A DNA stretch of 64,000 nucleotides from CAWJMD01 sp963700925 (GCA_963700925.1 OY969553.1:4030001-4094000), one strand, 5' to 3'; numbered from the stretch's first letter, positions 34,301 through 42,893 are shown. A program made the numbers and translations. The notes: generated by a model from the sequence alone, not told the origin.

Positions 34301-35499
34301 CAGAGGGCCCGAATGAGCCTGAGGCACAACGACTTTGGCAGCCCGACACCCTAGCCGTTCGTGGCGGCCTCAGCCGCTCAGGGTTCGAGGAGACCGCGGA
34401 GGCCCTCTACCTGACGTCGGGCTACGTGTACTCGAGCGCGGCCGACGCCGAGGCCGCGTTCAAGGGCGAGGTGGACCGGTTCGTCTACTCGCGCTACGGC
34501 AACCCGACCGTCGAGATGTTCGGCGAGCGGCTTCGACTGCTCGAGGGTGCGCCGGCGTGCTTCCCCACTGCAACCGGGATGGCCGCCGTCTTCACTGCGC
34601 TGGGCGCTCTGCTGGCCGCCGGCGACCGCGTGGTGGCGGCGCGAAGCCTGTTCGGGTCGTGCTTCGTGATCCTCGACGAGATCCTGCCGCGCTGGGGCGT
34701 GACAACGGAGTTCGTCGACGGTGCCGACCTGGCCCAGTGGGAGCGGGCGCTCTCGACGCCTGCGACGGCAGTCTTCTTCGAGTCACCGTCCAACCCGATG
34801 CAGGAGATCGTCGACGTCCGCACAGTATGCGACCTCGCCCACGCTGCCGGGGCGCAGGTGGTCGTCGACAACGTCTTCGCCACCCCGATCCTGCAACGGC
34901 CGCTCGAGCTGGGCGCCGACATTGTCGTGTACTCGGCCACCAAGCACATCGACGGCCAGGGCCGCACCATGGGCGGCGCCATCCTCGGCCCGGAGGAGTA
35001 CATCGACGGGCCGGTGCAGAACCTGATGCGGCACACGGGTCCGTCGATGAGCCCGTTCAACGCGTGGGTGCTGGTCAAGGGCCTGGAGACTCTGGCGATG
35101 AGGGTGCGGCACGCCCAGGCGTCATCGCTGCGGATCGGCCAGTGGCTCGAGAAGCAGCCGGGCGTCGACTGGGTGCGCTACCCATTCCTCGACTCGCACC
35201 CGCAGCTCGAGCTGGCGCACTCCCAGATGGACGGGGGCGGAACGGTTCTGACGTTCGAGCTGTCCGGGGGCAAGCCCGCCGCCTTCGCCCTGCTCGACGC
35301 GCTGCGGGTCATCGACATCTCCAACAACCTGGGCGACTCGAAGTCGCTGATCACCCACCCCGCCACGACGACTCACCGACGCCTGGGCGAGGAGGGACGG
35401 CTCGCGGTGGGCATCACTGACGGGGTAGTACGCGTCTCAGTAGGGCTCGAGGACGTCGACGACCTGCTCGCCGACCTGGACCAGGCTCTGGGTCGGTGA
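34297..35499 (+). CDS. metZ: O-succinylhomoserine sulfhydrylase
   Basis: A 400-residue PLP enzyme of the Cys/Met metabolism family that makes homocysteine from O-succinylhomoserine and sulfide. The PLP lysine is K216 in VYSATKHIDGQGR. The phosphate-binding start TATGMAAVF and the arginine-containing SLFGS region are present. The TLAVRGG start and the rhodanese neighbour favour MetZ over cystathionine gamma-synthase. ATG 34297 overlaps the rhodanese stop (ATGA). Confidence 0.92.
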   Translation: MTEGPNEPEAQRLWQPDTLAVRGGLSRSGFEETAEALYLTSGYVYSSAADAEAAFKGEVDRFVYSRYGNPTVEMFGERLRLLEGAPACFPTATGMAAVFTALGALLAAGDRVVAARSLFGSCFVILDEILPRWGVTTEFVDGADLAQWERALSTPATAVFFESPSNPMQEIVDVRTVCDLAHAAGAQVVVDNVFATPILQRPLELGADIVVYSATKHIDGQGRTMGGAILGPEEYIDGPVQNLMRHTGPSMSPFNAWVLVKGLETLAMRVRHAQASSLRIGQWLEKQPGVDWVRYPFLDSHPQLELAHSQMDGGGTVLTFELSGGKPAAFALLDALRVIDISNNLGDSKSLITHPATTTHRRLGEEGRLAVGITDGVVRVSVGLEDVDDLLADLDQALGR

Positions 35500-35674
35500 C
35501 CGGTGCGGGCTCGGCGACCAGTGCAGGGCCAGCCGCGTCGAGGCGCTGCCGCAGCTGCTGGCGGACGTCGTCCGGGCTCACCGCCCGACGCCGTCGCTCG
35601 TCGCGGGCGATGACCGCGCCCGTCGCGGCGACGCCTGCGAGCCCGGCCAGGCCCAGGTACTTCCACGCCTTCAC
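35414..35674 (-). CDS. Small hypothetical membrane-anchored protein
   Basis: An 86-residue protein with an N-terminal hydrophobic helix (YLGLAGLAGVAATGAVIARD) followed at once by a basic stretch ERRRRAVSPDDVRQQLRQR and a Pro/Arg-rich tail. This design recurs in small actinobacterial proteins of unknown function. GTG 35674 has GGGAGGA eight bases upstream, which supports the call. Its tail overlaps the end of metZ on the other strand by 86 bases, so the true stop is the weak point. Confidence 0.55.
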   Translation of the reverse strand: MKAWKYLGLAGLAGVAATGAVIARDERRRRAVSPDDVRQQLRQRLDAAGPALVAEPAPVTDPEPGPGRRAGRRRPRALLRRVLPRQ

Positions 35675-35695
35675 CGCAACCGTCCTCCCGCTGCC

Positions 35696-36307
35696 GTGTC
35701 GCTGACGCTCGACGAGGCCGTCGACCTCACGCGCACCGGTGACCTCTGGTTGTTCCGGGGACGCAGCCCCGCCGACCACGCTATCCGCACAGTGACCAAT
35801 GCCCCCGTCAACCACGTCGGCATGGCGGTGGTGCTCGACGACTTGCCTCCGCTGATGTGGCACGCGGAGCTCGGGCGTTCGCTGACGGACGTGTGGACGG
35901 GGTCGAACCACCGCGGCGTGCAGCTGCACGACCTGCGCGACGCCGTCGTGATGTGGTCCGACCGGTACGCCCAGCGTGCCTGGCTTCGCCAGCTGCTCTC
36001 GCCCGTGACCCCGCAGATGGAGGACGAGGTCCTGCGTGTCGTGGCGCGCATGGACGGCACCCCGTTCCCGAGCACCCTGTCGCTGGCGGGGAGGTGGGCG
36101 AAGGGGCGCGTGCGTCGCCCGGCGGCCGTGGAGACGACCTACTGCGCCGAGGTGGTGGCCGCCACCTACCAGGCGATGGGGCTGCTGGCCCTTGACCGTC
36201 CGACCAACTCGTACGACCCGGGCAGCTTCTGGAGCGGCGACTCGCTCGAGCTCACCGGCGGGGGGCGCCTTGGTGACGAGATCGCGGTGAACGTCACCTC
36301 CCGCTAG
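35696..36307 (+). CDS. Permuted papain-like (YiiX/NlpC-P60 type) protein
   Basis: A 203-residue protein with the features of a circularly permuted papain fold. An early histidine lies in VNHVGMAVVLDD and a later cysteine in ETTYCAEVVAATYQAMGLL. The GDLWLFRGRSPADHAIRTV opening is also typical. Members are thiol hydrolases or acyltransferases with mostly unknown substrates. No signal peptide is seen. GTG 35696 is divergent from the small membrane protein with only 21 bases between start codons. Its last 14 bases overlap the convergent Nudix gene. Confidence 0.7.
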   Translation: MSLTLDEAVDLTRTGDLWLFRGRSPADHAIRTVTNAPVNHVGMAVVLDDLPPLMWHAELGRSLTDVWTGSNHRGVQLHDLRDAVVMWSDRYAQRAWLRQLLSPVTPQMEDEVLRVVARMDGTPFPSTLSLAGRWAKGRVRRPAAVETTYCAEVVAATYQAMGLLALDRPTNSYDPGSFWSGDSLELTGGGRLGDEIAVNVTSR

Positions 36308-36740
36308 AGGCGCCACGCCACGCAGCGATGGCGACGTCGACGAGCCCGACCCGAGGGAGGCTCTCCACCTCGTCGAGCGGGATCCACCGGGCCTCGTCGG
36401 TGGTGCCGCCCACCTCGTGCGTGAGCTGCCCTCCCACGACCGTCGCCTCGTAGATCACCCGAAGACCACGCAGCGGGCGGGTCGTGTCGGTCAGCCGTCG
36501 CTCGGACGGTACGACGACACTGTCGACGCCCAGCAGCCGTTCGAGCCGCACGTCGTACCCGGTCTCCTCGCGGGCCTCGCGCACGGCGGCCTCGTCCACC
36601 TGCTCGTGCAGCTCGACCCCGCCACCCACCATCGTCCACTGGGGCTCGCCCTCGTTCCAGAGGACGAGCAGGATCCGGTTCTCGTCGTCCACGATCACGA
36701 CGTAGGCCCCGACCCGGGTGTCGTACTCCTTGAAGTCCAT
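36294..36740 (-). CDS. Nudix hydrolase
   Basis: A 148-residue protein with the Nudix box GGGVELHEQVDEAAVREARE followed by ETGY. The substrate is unknown. It starts at ATG 36740, just after a tandem 10-base repeat that closes the yaaA gene upstream, so it may be co-transcribed with yaaA. Confidence 0.9.
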   Translation of the reverse strand: MDFKEYDTRVGAYVVIVDDENRILLVLWNEGEPQWTMVGGGVELHEQVDEAAVREAREETGYDVRLERLLGVDSVVVPSERRLTDTTRPLRGLRVIYEATVVGGQLTHEVGGTTDEARWIPLDEVESLPRVGLVDVAIAAWRGASSGR

Positions 36741-36758
36741 CGAATCGAAGAGTCCCTC

Positions 36759-36798
36759 TACTCGCTGCTACTCGCTGCTACTCGCTGCTACTCGCTGA
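36759..36798. repeat. Four tandem 10-base repeats at the yaaA stop
   Basis: CTACTCGCTG occurs four times head to tail. On the minus strand each unit carries a TAG, and because the unit is ten bases long the stops fall in successive frames. The yaaA stop is one of these TAGs. Confidence 0.9.
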
Positions 36799-37558
36799 CG
36801 ACGACGTCCAGGCGGTGGCTGCCGTCTCGTGCCGGACCCGACAGCTCGACCTCGAACAGCTCGCCGACGGCCGAGGCCAGTCCCTCTGCCGTCCGCGGGT
36901 CGCGGCCATCTCGCGAAACGAGGTGCCTCGCGACCAGGCCACGGGTGTGCTTGGCCATGTGCGACACCACCGTTCGTCGCCCGGCATGCTCGCGCAGCAC
37001 TCTCACCGTCACCGTCCGCTCGGCTACTACGCCGGACGGACGCCACGCGGCGGCGTAGGTCGACGAACGGCAGTCGACCACGAGTCCCGTCGCGAGCGGC
37101 GGGAGCGCGCGTTCGAGCCGAGGGCGCCAGAACCCGGCCAGCGGGCCCAGACCAGGCAGGGTCGTCGCCATCGAGAGCCGGTAGGGCGGCACCTTGTCGT
37201 CGAGGCGGAGGGCGCCCCACGCCGCCGAGATGACCATCAGCCGGGCCGTCGCACGCCGCCGCGCGCCGACCGGCAGCGACGCGAGCCCCAAAGCGTCGTA
37301 GAGCACCCCGCTGTAGAGGGTGGCGGCGGGCACGGCAGGCTCGCGGTCCCACCGGGTGTTGCGCTCGAGGTCGGGTCGAAGTGACTCGCTCACGCCGAGA
37401 GCGCGCGGCCCGTCAGGTGTTGCTGACACCTCTGCGAGGCGCTCCAACACGTGCCGTCGCGCATCGGTCAGCCCCGGCAGGTGCAGCCCGTCCAGGTCGA
37501 CCGGACGACCTCGCCGCCGACTGGTCTTGCCCTCGGACGGAGGCAGCAGCACGAGCAT
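36788..37558 (-). CDS. yaaA: Peroxide stress protein YaaA (DUF328)
   Basis: A 256-residue YaaA-family protein. The start LVLLPPSEGKT is diagnostic, as are TLYSGVLYDALGL, RLMVISAAWGALRL, YRLSMATTLPGLGPL and the final MAKHTRGLVARHL region. In E. coli the protein lowers free iron during peroxide stress. The start ATG abuts the stop of an upstream membrane-protein gene (37559), and the stop is provided by a 10-base tandem repeat. Confidence 0.93.
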   Translation of the reverse strand: MLVLLPPSEGKTSRRRGRPVDLDGLHLPGLTDARRHVLERLAEVSATPDGPRALGVSESLRPDLERNTRWDREPAVPAATLYSGVLYDALGLASLPVGARRRATARLMVISAAWGALRLDDKVPPYRLSMATTLPGLGPLAGFWRPRLERALPPLATGLVVDCRSSTYAAAWRPSGVVAERTVTVRVLREHAGRRTVVSHMAKHTRGLVARHLVSRDGRDPRTAEGLASAVGELFEVELSGPARDGSHRLDVVVSE

Positions 37559-37948
37559 TCAGCGCTGGCTCTCGCGTTGAAAGCGGCCCGCCGTGAACAG
37601 CCACACCATGACCATGACCGCGACGAAGGTGATCGAGCCGACGTAGCCAAGCGTTCGGGGGTACGCGGACAGTCCGGTGATCATGAGAAGCTCCGCACAC
37701 GCGATGACAAGACCCGCGACGACGACGCCGACCACCGGCAGGAAGCGCCTCCGGACCAGGATCCATGCGCCCCCGGCCAGACCGACAAGTGCGATGGCCA
37801 CCGCCGCGCCACCGAGCCTGATGGCCCCGTCCTTCAGGTTGACATCCTCCACGGATGCAGCAAGGGCAAACAGCACCACGGCAATGAGTGCAGAGCCCAG
37901 TCCGCTGACGATCGCCATCACAGCGGGCACCCTGGTCCGCTTGTCCAT
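37559..37948 (-). CDS. Hypothetical four-helix membrane protein
   Basis: A 129-residue protein with four hydrophobic segments (VMAIVSGLGSALIAVVLFAL, then LGGAAVAIALVGLAGGAWIL, VVGVVVAGLVIACAELLMI and ITFVAVMVMVWLFTAG). No family is recognised. Start is ATG 37948. It is adjacent to yaaA without a gap and probably co-transcribed with it. Confidence 0.75.
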   Translation of the reverse strand: MDKRTRVPAVMAIVSGLGSALIAVVLFALAASVEDVNLKDGAIRLGGAAVAIALVGLAGGAWILVRRRFLPVVGVVVAGLVIACAELLMITGLSAYPRTLGYVGSITFVAVMVMVWLFTAGRFQRESQR

Positions 37949-38094
37949 GTTTCCCCCGTCGTCCTGGTCGGAGCGCGACCCCTACCGGCCACATCCGTCC
38001 GTCGTCCCCGACCAGGTCGCGACTGCCTGGCCGATGAGATCCGTACGGTCTCACAGTCCTGCCGGACGGTCGCAACGTCCCTAGGCTGTCGGTC

Positions 38095-39543
38095 ATGCCG
38101 CGCCCGCAGACGCTCGTGCCCGCAGCTCTCGAAGCACCGATGGAGGCGCTGCTCGCGGAGCTCGGCGCACCGGGCGAGTTCCCTCCCGACGCGATCGCCG
38201 AGGCCGAGCGCGCAGCCGGCGACCCCGACCTGCCCGACACCGACTGGACCGGGATCCCCTTTGTCACGATCGACCCTCCGGGCTCGATGGACCTCGACCA
38301 GGCGCTGCACCTGGAGCGGCGGCACGCCGGCTTCCGGGTGCGCTACGCGATCGCCGACGTGCCGGCCTTCGTGCGGCCCGGTGCACCGGTCGACGAGGAG
38401 GCCCGACGCCGAGGGCAGACGTTGTATGCGCCACACCGCCGCGTTCCCTTGCACCCTCCGGTGCTCAGCGAGGCAGCGGCCAGCCTGCTGCCGGGCGAGG
38501 TCCGTCCGGCATACGTGTGGGTGATCGACCTCGACGCCGATGCCGAGCCCGTGGCCGTCGACGTACGCCGCGCGATGGTGCGAAGCCGTGAGCGGTACTC
38601 CTTCGAGCTCGTGCAGGAGGCTCACGACCGCGGCGAGATCCCCGAGCCCTTCGCGCTGCTGCCCGAGATCGGACGGGCACTCATCGCGCAGGAGCACTCC
38701 CGTGGTGGCGCCGCCCTCGAGACCCCCGACCAGGAGGTCGAGGAGGTCGACGGCGCCTACGTGCTGAGGTACCGCCCCAGGTCCGAGGTCCAGGACTGGA
38801 ACGCCCAGCTCTCCCTGTTGACCGGCATGGCCGCAGCCGACCTCATGCTGGCCGGGGAGATGGGCATCCTCCGCACGATGCCGGCGCCGGACGAGCGCGC
38901 CGCCGCGCGGTTCCGTCGCCAGGCCAAGGCACTCGGCGCGCCCTGGGTCGCGGAGCAGGCGCTGGGCGACTACCTGCGCTCCCTGGACGCGTCCGACTCC
39001 CGCCAGCTGGCAGCGCTGCACGAGTCGACAGCACTGTTCCGGGGCGCGGGGTACACGCCGTTCGTCGGCGCGGTGCCCGAGCACGTCGTGCAGTCGGCCG
39101 TCGCCGCCGAGTACGCGCACGTGACCGCACCGCTGCGGCGGCTGGTCGACCGGTTCGGTCTCGTGGTCTGCGAGGCGATGTGCCGCGACACCGAGGTGCC
39201 CGACTGGGTCCGCCAGGCGCTGCCCGGCCTGCCCGAGGTGATGACGGCCTCGGACCGGATGGCAGGAGCGCTCGAGCGCGCCACCCTCGACCTGGTCGAG
39301 GCGGCCGTCCTGAAGAGTCGCGTGGGGGAGGAGTTCGACGCCGTGGTCGTCGACCTGCCCGAGCCGCGCCGCGGTGGCAACGAGACCAATGGCGGCACCC
39401 GGGCCGGGGGCACCGTCCAGCTCCAGGACCCGGCCGTGATGGCACCGTGCGACGGCGACCTGAAGCTGGGCGCCGAGGTGCGCGTCCGTCTGGACACGGC
39501 GGACGTGGCGACCCGCACCGTGAGGTTCACAGCCGTCGGCTGA
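38095..39543 (+). CDS. RNB-domain ribonuclease (RNase II/R type)
   Basis: A 482-residue 3'-5' exoribonuclease. The catalytic acidic cluster is D60, D66 and D68 in TIDPPGSMDLDQAL. Other RNB blocks are YAIADVPAFVRPG, YAPHRRVPLHPPVLSE, MAAADLMLAGEMGILRTMP and YAHVTAPLRRLVDRFG. It lacks the N-terminal cold-shock domains and a full C-terminal S1 domain, matching the short actinobacterial form. RNase P RNA is encoded 55 bp downstream, on the same strand. Confidence 0.92.
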   Translation: MPRPQTLVPAALEAPMEALLAELGAPGEFPPDAIAEAERAAGDPDLPDTDWTGIPFVTIDPPGSMDLDQALHLERRHAGFRVRYAIADVPAFVRPGAPVDEEARRRGQTLYAPHRRVPLHPPVLSEAAASLLPGEVRPAYVWVIDLDADAEPVAVDVRRAMVRSRERYSFELVQEAHDRGEIPEPFALLPEIGRALIAQEHSRGGAALETPDQEVEEVDGAYVLRYRPRSEVQDWNAQLSLLTGMAAADLMLAGEMGILRTMPAPDERAAARFRRQAKALGAPWVAEQALGDYLRSLDASDSRQLAALHESTALFRGAGYTPFVGAVPEHVVQSAVAAEYAHVTAPLRRLVDRFGLVVCEAMCRDTEVPDWVRQALPGLPEVMTASDRMAGALERATLDLVEAAVLKSRVGEEFDAVVVDLPEPRRGGNETNGGTRAGGTVQLQDPAVMAPCDGDLKLGAEVRVRLDTADVATRTVRFTAVG

Positions 39544-39597
39544 CCACAGCCGGCAGTGGCATCGCGGGTGTCGAGCTCAGCCGAGTACGCTGATCGC

Positions 39598-40012
39598 GCG
39601 GACGAGCCAACCGGGCGGCCGCGTCGGACCCTGCTCACGCGGGGCTCGCCGAGGAACGTCCGGGCTCCGCAGGGCAGGGTGGTGGGTAACGCCCACCCGG
39701 GGTGACCCGCGGGACAGTGCCACAGAGAAGAGACCGCCGCGGCGGCGTCGTCTCCCTGCTACAGGGCGACGTCGTCCCGCGGTAAGGGTGAAACGGTGGT
39801 GTAAGAGACCACCAGCACCTCCGGTGACGGAGGTGGCTCGGTAAACCCCACCCGGAGCAAGGTCAGACAGGAAGCGTTCGAGGGCTGCCCGCCCGAGCTT
39901 CCGGGTAGACCGCTGGAGGCGTGCGGCAACGTACGTCCTAGATGGATGGTCGCCACCCGTACCGGGTGACCGGTGCGGGGACAGAACCCGGCGTACAGGT
40001 TGGCTCGTCCGC
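39598..40012 (+). ncRNA. rnpB: RNase P RNA, bacterial class A
   Basis: Helix P1 is formed by GGACGAGCCAAC near 39600-39611 and GTTGGCTCGTCC near 39999-40010. The universal core is clear: GAGGAACGTCCGGGCTC near 39651-39667, and ACAGAACCCGGC near 39981-39992. The element GGTGGTGGGTAACGCCCACC and the GACAGGAAGCG-type segment also fit. It is the catalytic RNA that trims the 5' ends of tRNA precursors. The ends are good to a few bases. Confidence 0.97.
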
Positions 40013-40061
40013 CCACCCACCGGGACCCACCGAGCCAGCGATTGGGTGAACCAGGTGAGGT

Positions 40062-40256
40062 ATGCCTATCCTTCCCCGTGTGCCCCGTCTGACTGCCAAG
40101 AAGAAGTGCTGCAAGGACAAGCCCAGGTGCACCAAGTGCCCGGTCGTCCTGAAGCGGATCGCCGACGCCGGCTACGGCGAGCGCCTCTCCAAACGGGAGT
40201 ACCGTGTCAGCAAGAAGACCCCGTCCGCCGTCCGTTCGGCGGCCCGCGCTCGCTGA
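40062..40256 (+). CDS. Small basic cysteine-containing protein
   Basis: A 64-residue Lys/Arg-rich protein with a four-cysteine cluster KKKCCKDKPRCTKCPVVLKR, suited to bind zinc or a nucleic acid. Similar small proteins are, to my recollection, conserved in actinobacteria without a known role. ATG 40062 has a GGTGAGGT ribosome site; GTG 40080 would drop six residues. It lies 50 bp after rnpB on the same strand. Confidence 0.7.
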   Translation: MPILPRVPRLTAKKKCCKDKPRCTKCPVVLKRIADAGYGERLSKREYRVSKKTPSAVRSAARAR

Positions 40257-40433
40257 GCGTGAGGGCAAAACCGGTAAAACAGCCCCCGCGTCACCCTCCG
40301 TCAGAACGTTGAGAATTAAGCAAAAAACTAGTCTTGAAAACCCCTCAAGAAAATCGTCGATGCGGCCGACAATGGCCTCAAGGCGCCGCTCCAGGGGTGG
40401 ACGGGCCCATGACGGGACGGGACGGTCACGACC

Positions 40434-41186
40434 ATGCGACAGCGAGTTGTGCTCGCGCCGCGCAACGCCGGCGAGGCGGTGGCCGTAGCCGTCTCCGCCG
40501 TGTTGCTGGTCGGTAGCGCCTTCGCTGTCGGGCATCGCCAGATCACCGACGACGCCACTGTCAGCGCGTCCGTCCAGGCCGATGAGGCCGTGGGCGCCGA
40601 CGTCCGCACCGTCTCCACTCCGGGCCCGCGGCTCGAGGGGATCAGCGTGAACGGTTCCCGTCTGCCGCACGTGCCGGTCTTCATCTCCGAGGCGCCCGAG
40701 GCGCTCGCGAACGTCGTGACCCGCAATGCGAGCCCCCGCATCGGCGACCGCGCGTCCAACCCGACGATCAGCTCACCGTTGCTCGGCGCCCTCGGTGAGT
40801 CGCAAACGGCCACCAGCCCGACCGGTGTGAGCATCCCGCAGGACTTCCCGCCGACCAGCTCGCCCACCTCGAGCCCGACGACGTCCCCCTCGACCGAGGC
40901 GACGCCGACCACAGAGCCGACGGACCCGCCGACAACCGAGCCGACGGACCCGCCGACAACCGAGCCGACTGACCCCCCGACCACCGAGCCGACTGACCCG
41001 CCGACCACCGAGCCGACCGAACCCGGGCCCGACAGCACGTCAGACCCGACGCCGGGCACCGAGACGTCGAGTGTCACGACCGACGCGCCGGCACCGGTTG
41101 AGTCCGGCGATCCGGCCCCCGTTGGTGGCGGCGACTCGTCCGAGCCCGAGCCAGAGGGCGCCGGTCCCCAGTCGACCGAGGCCTGA
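40434..41186 (+). CDS. Membrane-anchored or secreted Thr/Pro-rich protein
   Basis: A 250-residue protein. Residues about 12-34 form one hydrophobic helix (VAVAVSAVLLVGSAFAVGH), which can be a signal anchor. The rest is extracellular in character. From residue 140 on it is low complexity, with four exact or near-exact repeats of Thr-Thr-Glu-Pro-Thr-Asp-Pro-Pro, like cell-wall spanning linkers. No catalytic domain is seen. Upstream is an unusually AT-rich 170-bp region. Possibly a surface stalk; function unknown. Confidence 0.65.
   Translation: MRQRVVLAPRNAGEAVAVAVSAVLLVGSAFAVGHRQITDDATVSASVQADEAVGADVRTVSTPGPRLEGISVNGSRLPHVPVFISEAPEALANVVTRNASPRIGDRASNPTISSPLLGALGESQTATSPTGVSIPQDFPPTSSPTSSPTTSPSTEATPTTEPTDPPTTEPTDPPTTEPTDPPTTEPTDPPTTEPTEPGPDSTSDPTPGTETSSVTTDAPAPVESGDPAPVGGGDSSEPEPEGAGPQSTEA
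40908..41003. repeat. Four 24-base coding repeats
   Basis: Four tandem 24-base units encode TTEPTDPP in the Thr/Pro-rich protein. The first two are nearly identical in DNA, and the later ones differ by synonymous changes. The array is in frame and is not a CRISPR: there are no spacers. Confidence 0.85.
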
Positions 41187-41207
41187 CTGCGCCTCGCGGG
41201 CAGCGCG

Positions 41208-42122
41208 TTACGGCAGGGTGAGGATCTCCGCGCCTGAGTCCGTCACGAGAATCGTGTGCTCGAACTGCGCTGTCCGCAGGCGGTCCTTGGTCACGATCGT
41301 CCAGCCGTCGTCCCACATGTCCCACTCGCGGGTGCCGAGGGTCAGCATCGGCTCGACCGTGAACGTCATGCCCACCTCGATCACGTCCGCGTGTCGAGGC
41401 GCCGCGTCGAAGTGGGGGATGACGAGGCCGGAGTGGAACGACGTGCCGATGCCGTGGCCGGTGAAGTCGTGGACGGTGTCGAGGCCGTGGCGCCGGGCGT
41501 ACGACTCGATCACCTTGCCGATCACGTTCACCTCGCGTCCCGGGAGAGCCGCCTTGATGCCGCGCCTCATGGCGGCCTCGGCGTGCTCCACGAGCGCTCG
41601 CGACTGAGGGTCAGGCTCTCCGGCGAAGAAGGTCGCGTTCGTGTCGCCGTGCACGCCACCGATGTACGCGGTGATGTCGATGTTGCAGATGTCGCCGTCC
41701 ACCAGCACCGTCGAGTCGGGGATGCCGTGGCACACCACCTCGTTCACCGAGGCGCACAGCGACTTCGGAAAACCCTTGTAGCCGAGGGTGGACGGGTACG
41801 CGCCGTGGTCGAGCAGGAACTCGTGGCCGATGCGGTCGAGCTCGTCCGTCGTGACTCCGGGCGAGACGTTGCGACCTACTTCGGCCAGCGCCTGGGCGGC
41901 GATGCGACCAGCGACGCGCATCCGATCGATCGTCTCCGCGTCCTTCACCTCGGGGCCGTCGTCGAGCGTGGGAGCCGGTCGGTCGACGTACTCGGGTCGC
42001 GGGATCGACGAGGGCACCGGACGCCGTGGGCTGATGATGCCGGGGGTCAGCGCGCCCACCGGCGCCGTTGCGGCCGGGGCAACCCTGTGGGGAGCGCTAC
42101 CGGTGCTTGTGCTGGACGCCAT
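41208..42122 (-). CDS. map: Methionine aminopeptidase, type I
   Basis: A 304-residue enzyme that removes the initiator methionine. Metal ligands are the two Asp in NIDITAYIGGVHGDTNATF, the His in TGHGIGTSFH, the Glu in FTVEPML and the Glu in QFEHTILV. An N-terminal extension of about 45 residues with several prolines (RRPVPSSIPRPEYV) matches the type 1c form of actinobacteria, proposed to bind the ribosome region. The ATG at 42122 is used. It is divergent from the small SPOR-like gene. Confidence 0.95.
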   Translation of the reverse strand: MASSTSTGSAPHRVAPAATAPVGALTPGIISPRRPVPSSIPRPEYVDRPAPTLDDGPEVKDAETIDRMRVAGRIAAQALAEVGRNVSPGVTTDELDRIGHEFLLDHGAYPSTLGYKGFPKSLCASVNEVVCHGIPDSTVLVDGDICNIDITAYIGGVHGDTNATFFAGEPDPQSRALVEHAEAAMRRGIKAALPGREVNVIGKVIESYARRHGLDTVHDFTGHGIGTSFHSGLVIPHFDAAPRHADVIEVGMTFTVEPMLTLGTREWDMWDDGWTIVTKDRLRTAQFEHTILVTDSGAEILTLP

Positions 42123-42208
42123 GGGACGAGTCTAGGTGTGCGGGTCGACGGTCGATGGGGCAGCATCGACCCGACAGGCGTTTTGGTCGGACGAGCACGG
42201 AGGCGGAC

Positions 42209-42388
42209 GTGACCGAGTACTGGTTCAACACCGAGAGCCGGCAGGTCGAGGAGGGCCACCAGAGCGACTGGAAGAACCTGATGGGGCCGTACCCGACGCG
42301 CGAACAGGCCGAGCGGGCGCTGGAGACAGCCAAGGCCAACACGGAGAAGTGGGACCGCGAGGACGCCGAGTGGGACGCCGAAGACTGA
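42209..42388 (+). CDS. Small SPOR-like protein
   Basis: A 59-residue acidic protein, EYWFNTESRQVEEGHQSDW followed by MGPYPTREQAERALETAKA. This pattern (short tag, VEEG, then YPTREQAERAL) resembles the small SPOR-domain-like proteins encoded next to map in many actinobacteria. Function unknown. GTG 42209 has CGGAGG upstream, and the longer frame before it is non-coding. Confidence 0.8.
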   Translation: MTEYWFNTESRQVEEGHQSDWKNLMGPYPTREQAERALETAKANTEKWDREDAEWDAED

Positions 42389-42423
42389 CAAGCGCCCGTG
42401 ACTGAGGAGTCTGGCCGCCCCGT

Positions 42424-42864
42424 TCAGTTGGCCAGCAGCGACCTCTGGTGAAGGACGGCGGCCTGGACCAGTTGGCGGAGCGCCGGACGAGTGACCTCGT
42501 CAAGGCTCTCGATCCGGAGACTGCGCATCGCCAGCGTCCCGCTCACCTGCCGCCCGCCCGCCTCGGGCAGCAGCCCGTCGGGGTCGGGCAGCTCGCCGCC
42601 GTGGTAGAAGCCGAGCGTGACATGCCGTGTGAACGGCATCAGGTAGGCGAACTGCTCCGTGAACTTCTTCGGTCCGATGCCCCAGCCGATCGAGCCCTGC
42701 CGGGGCCAGGCCACTTCGACCGTCGCCGGTAGCTCGTCGTAGACCAGGTCGCGGACCGCCCGCGCCAGCTGCTGGACCTCGACGATGGACGTCGCGAGCA
42801 CAGCAGAGAAGACCTCGTCGTTGTCGCGGCCGCCGTCGTTGACGACCCCTGCGGCTGCGGCCAT
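42424..42864 (-). CDS. DUF1801 (YdhG-like) domain protein
   Basis: A 146-residue protein with the DUF1801 pattern: VRDLVYDELPATVEVAWP, GPKKFTEQFAYLMPFTRHV and a C-terminal helix VTRPALRQLVQAAV. The fold is iron-chaperone frataxin-like; roles vary and are mostly unknown. Start is ATG 42864. It follows the F420-type oxidoreductase gene by 29 bases on the same strand, so the two may be co-transcribed. Confidence 0.82.
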   Translation of the reverse strand: MAAAAGVVNDGGRDNDEVFSAVLATSIVEVQQLARAVRDLVYDELPATVEVAWPRQGSIGWGIGPKKFTEQFAYLMPFTRHVTLGFYHGGELPDPDGLLPEAGGRQVSGTLAMRSLRIESLDEVTRPALRQLVQAAVLHQRSLLAN

Positions 42865-42893
42865 GTGTTTCTCCTAGCTGGTTGGCCTGTGCG

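Noticed and set aside
37963..38016. Inverted repeat CCTGGTCGG/CCGACCAGG before the RNB ribonuclease gene
   Set aside because: The nine-base arms are 36 bases apart and there is no matching regulator or repeat elsewhere in the window. It may be chance in GC-rich DNA.
40260..40433. Riboswitch (for example c-di-AMP type) upstream of the Thr/Pro-rich protein
   Set aside because: The region is AT-rich and has a small hairpin, but no conserved core of a known riboswitch could be recognised.
40908..41003. Possible CRISPR array
   Set aside because: The 24-base units are in frame within a coding region and encode TTEPTDPP without spacers.
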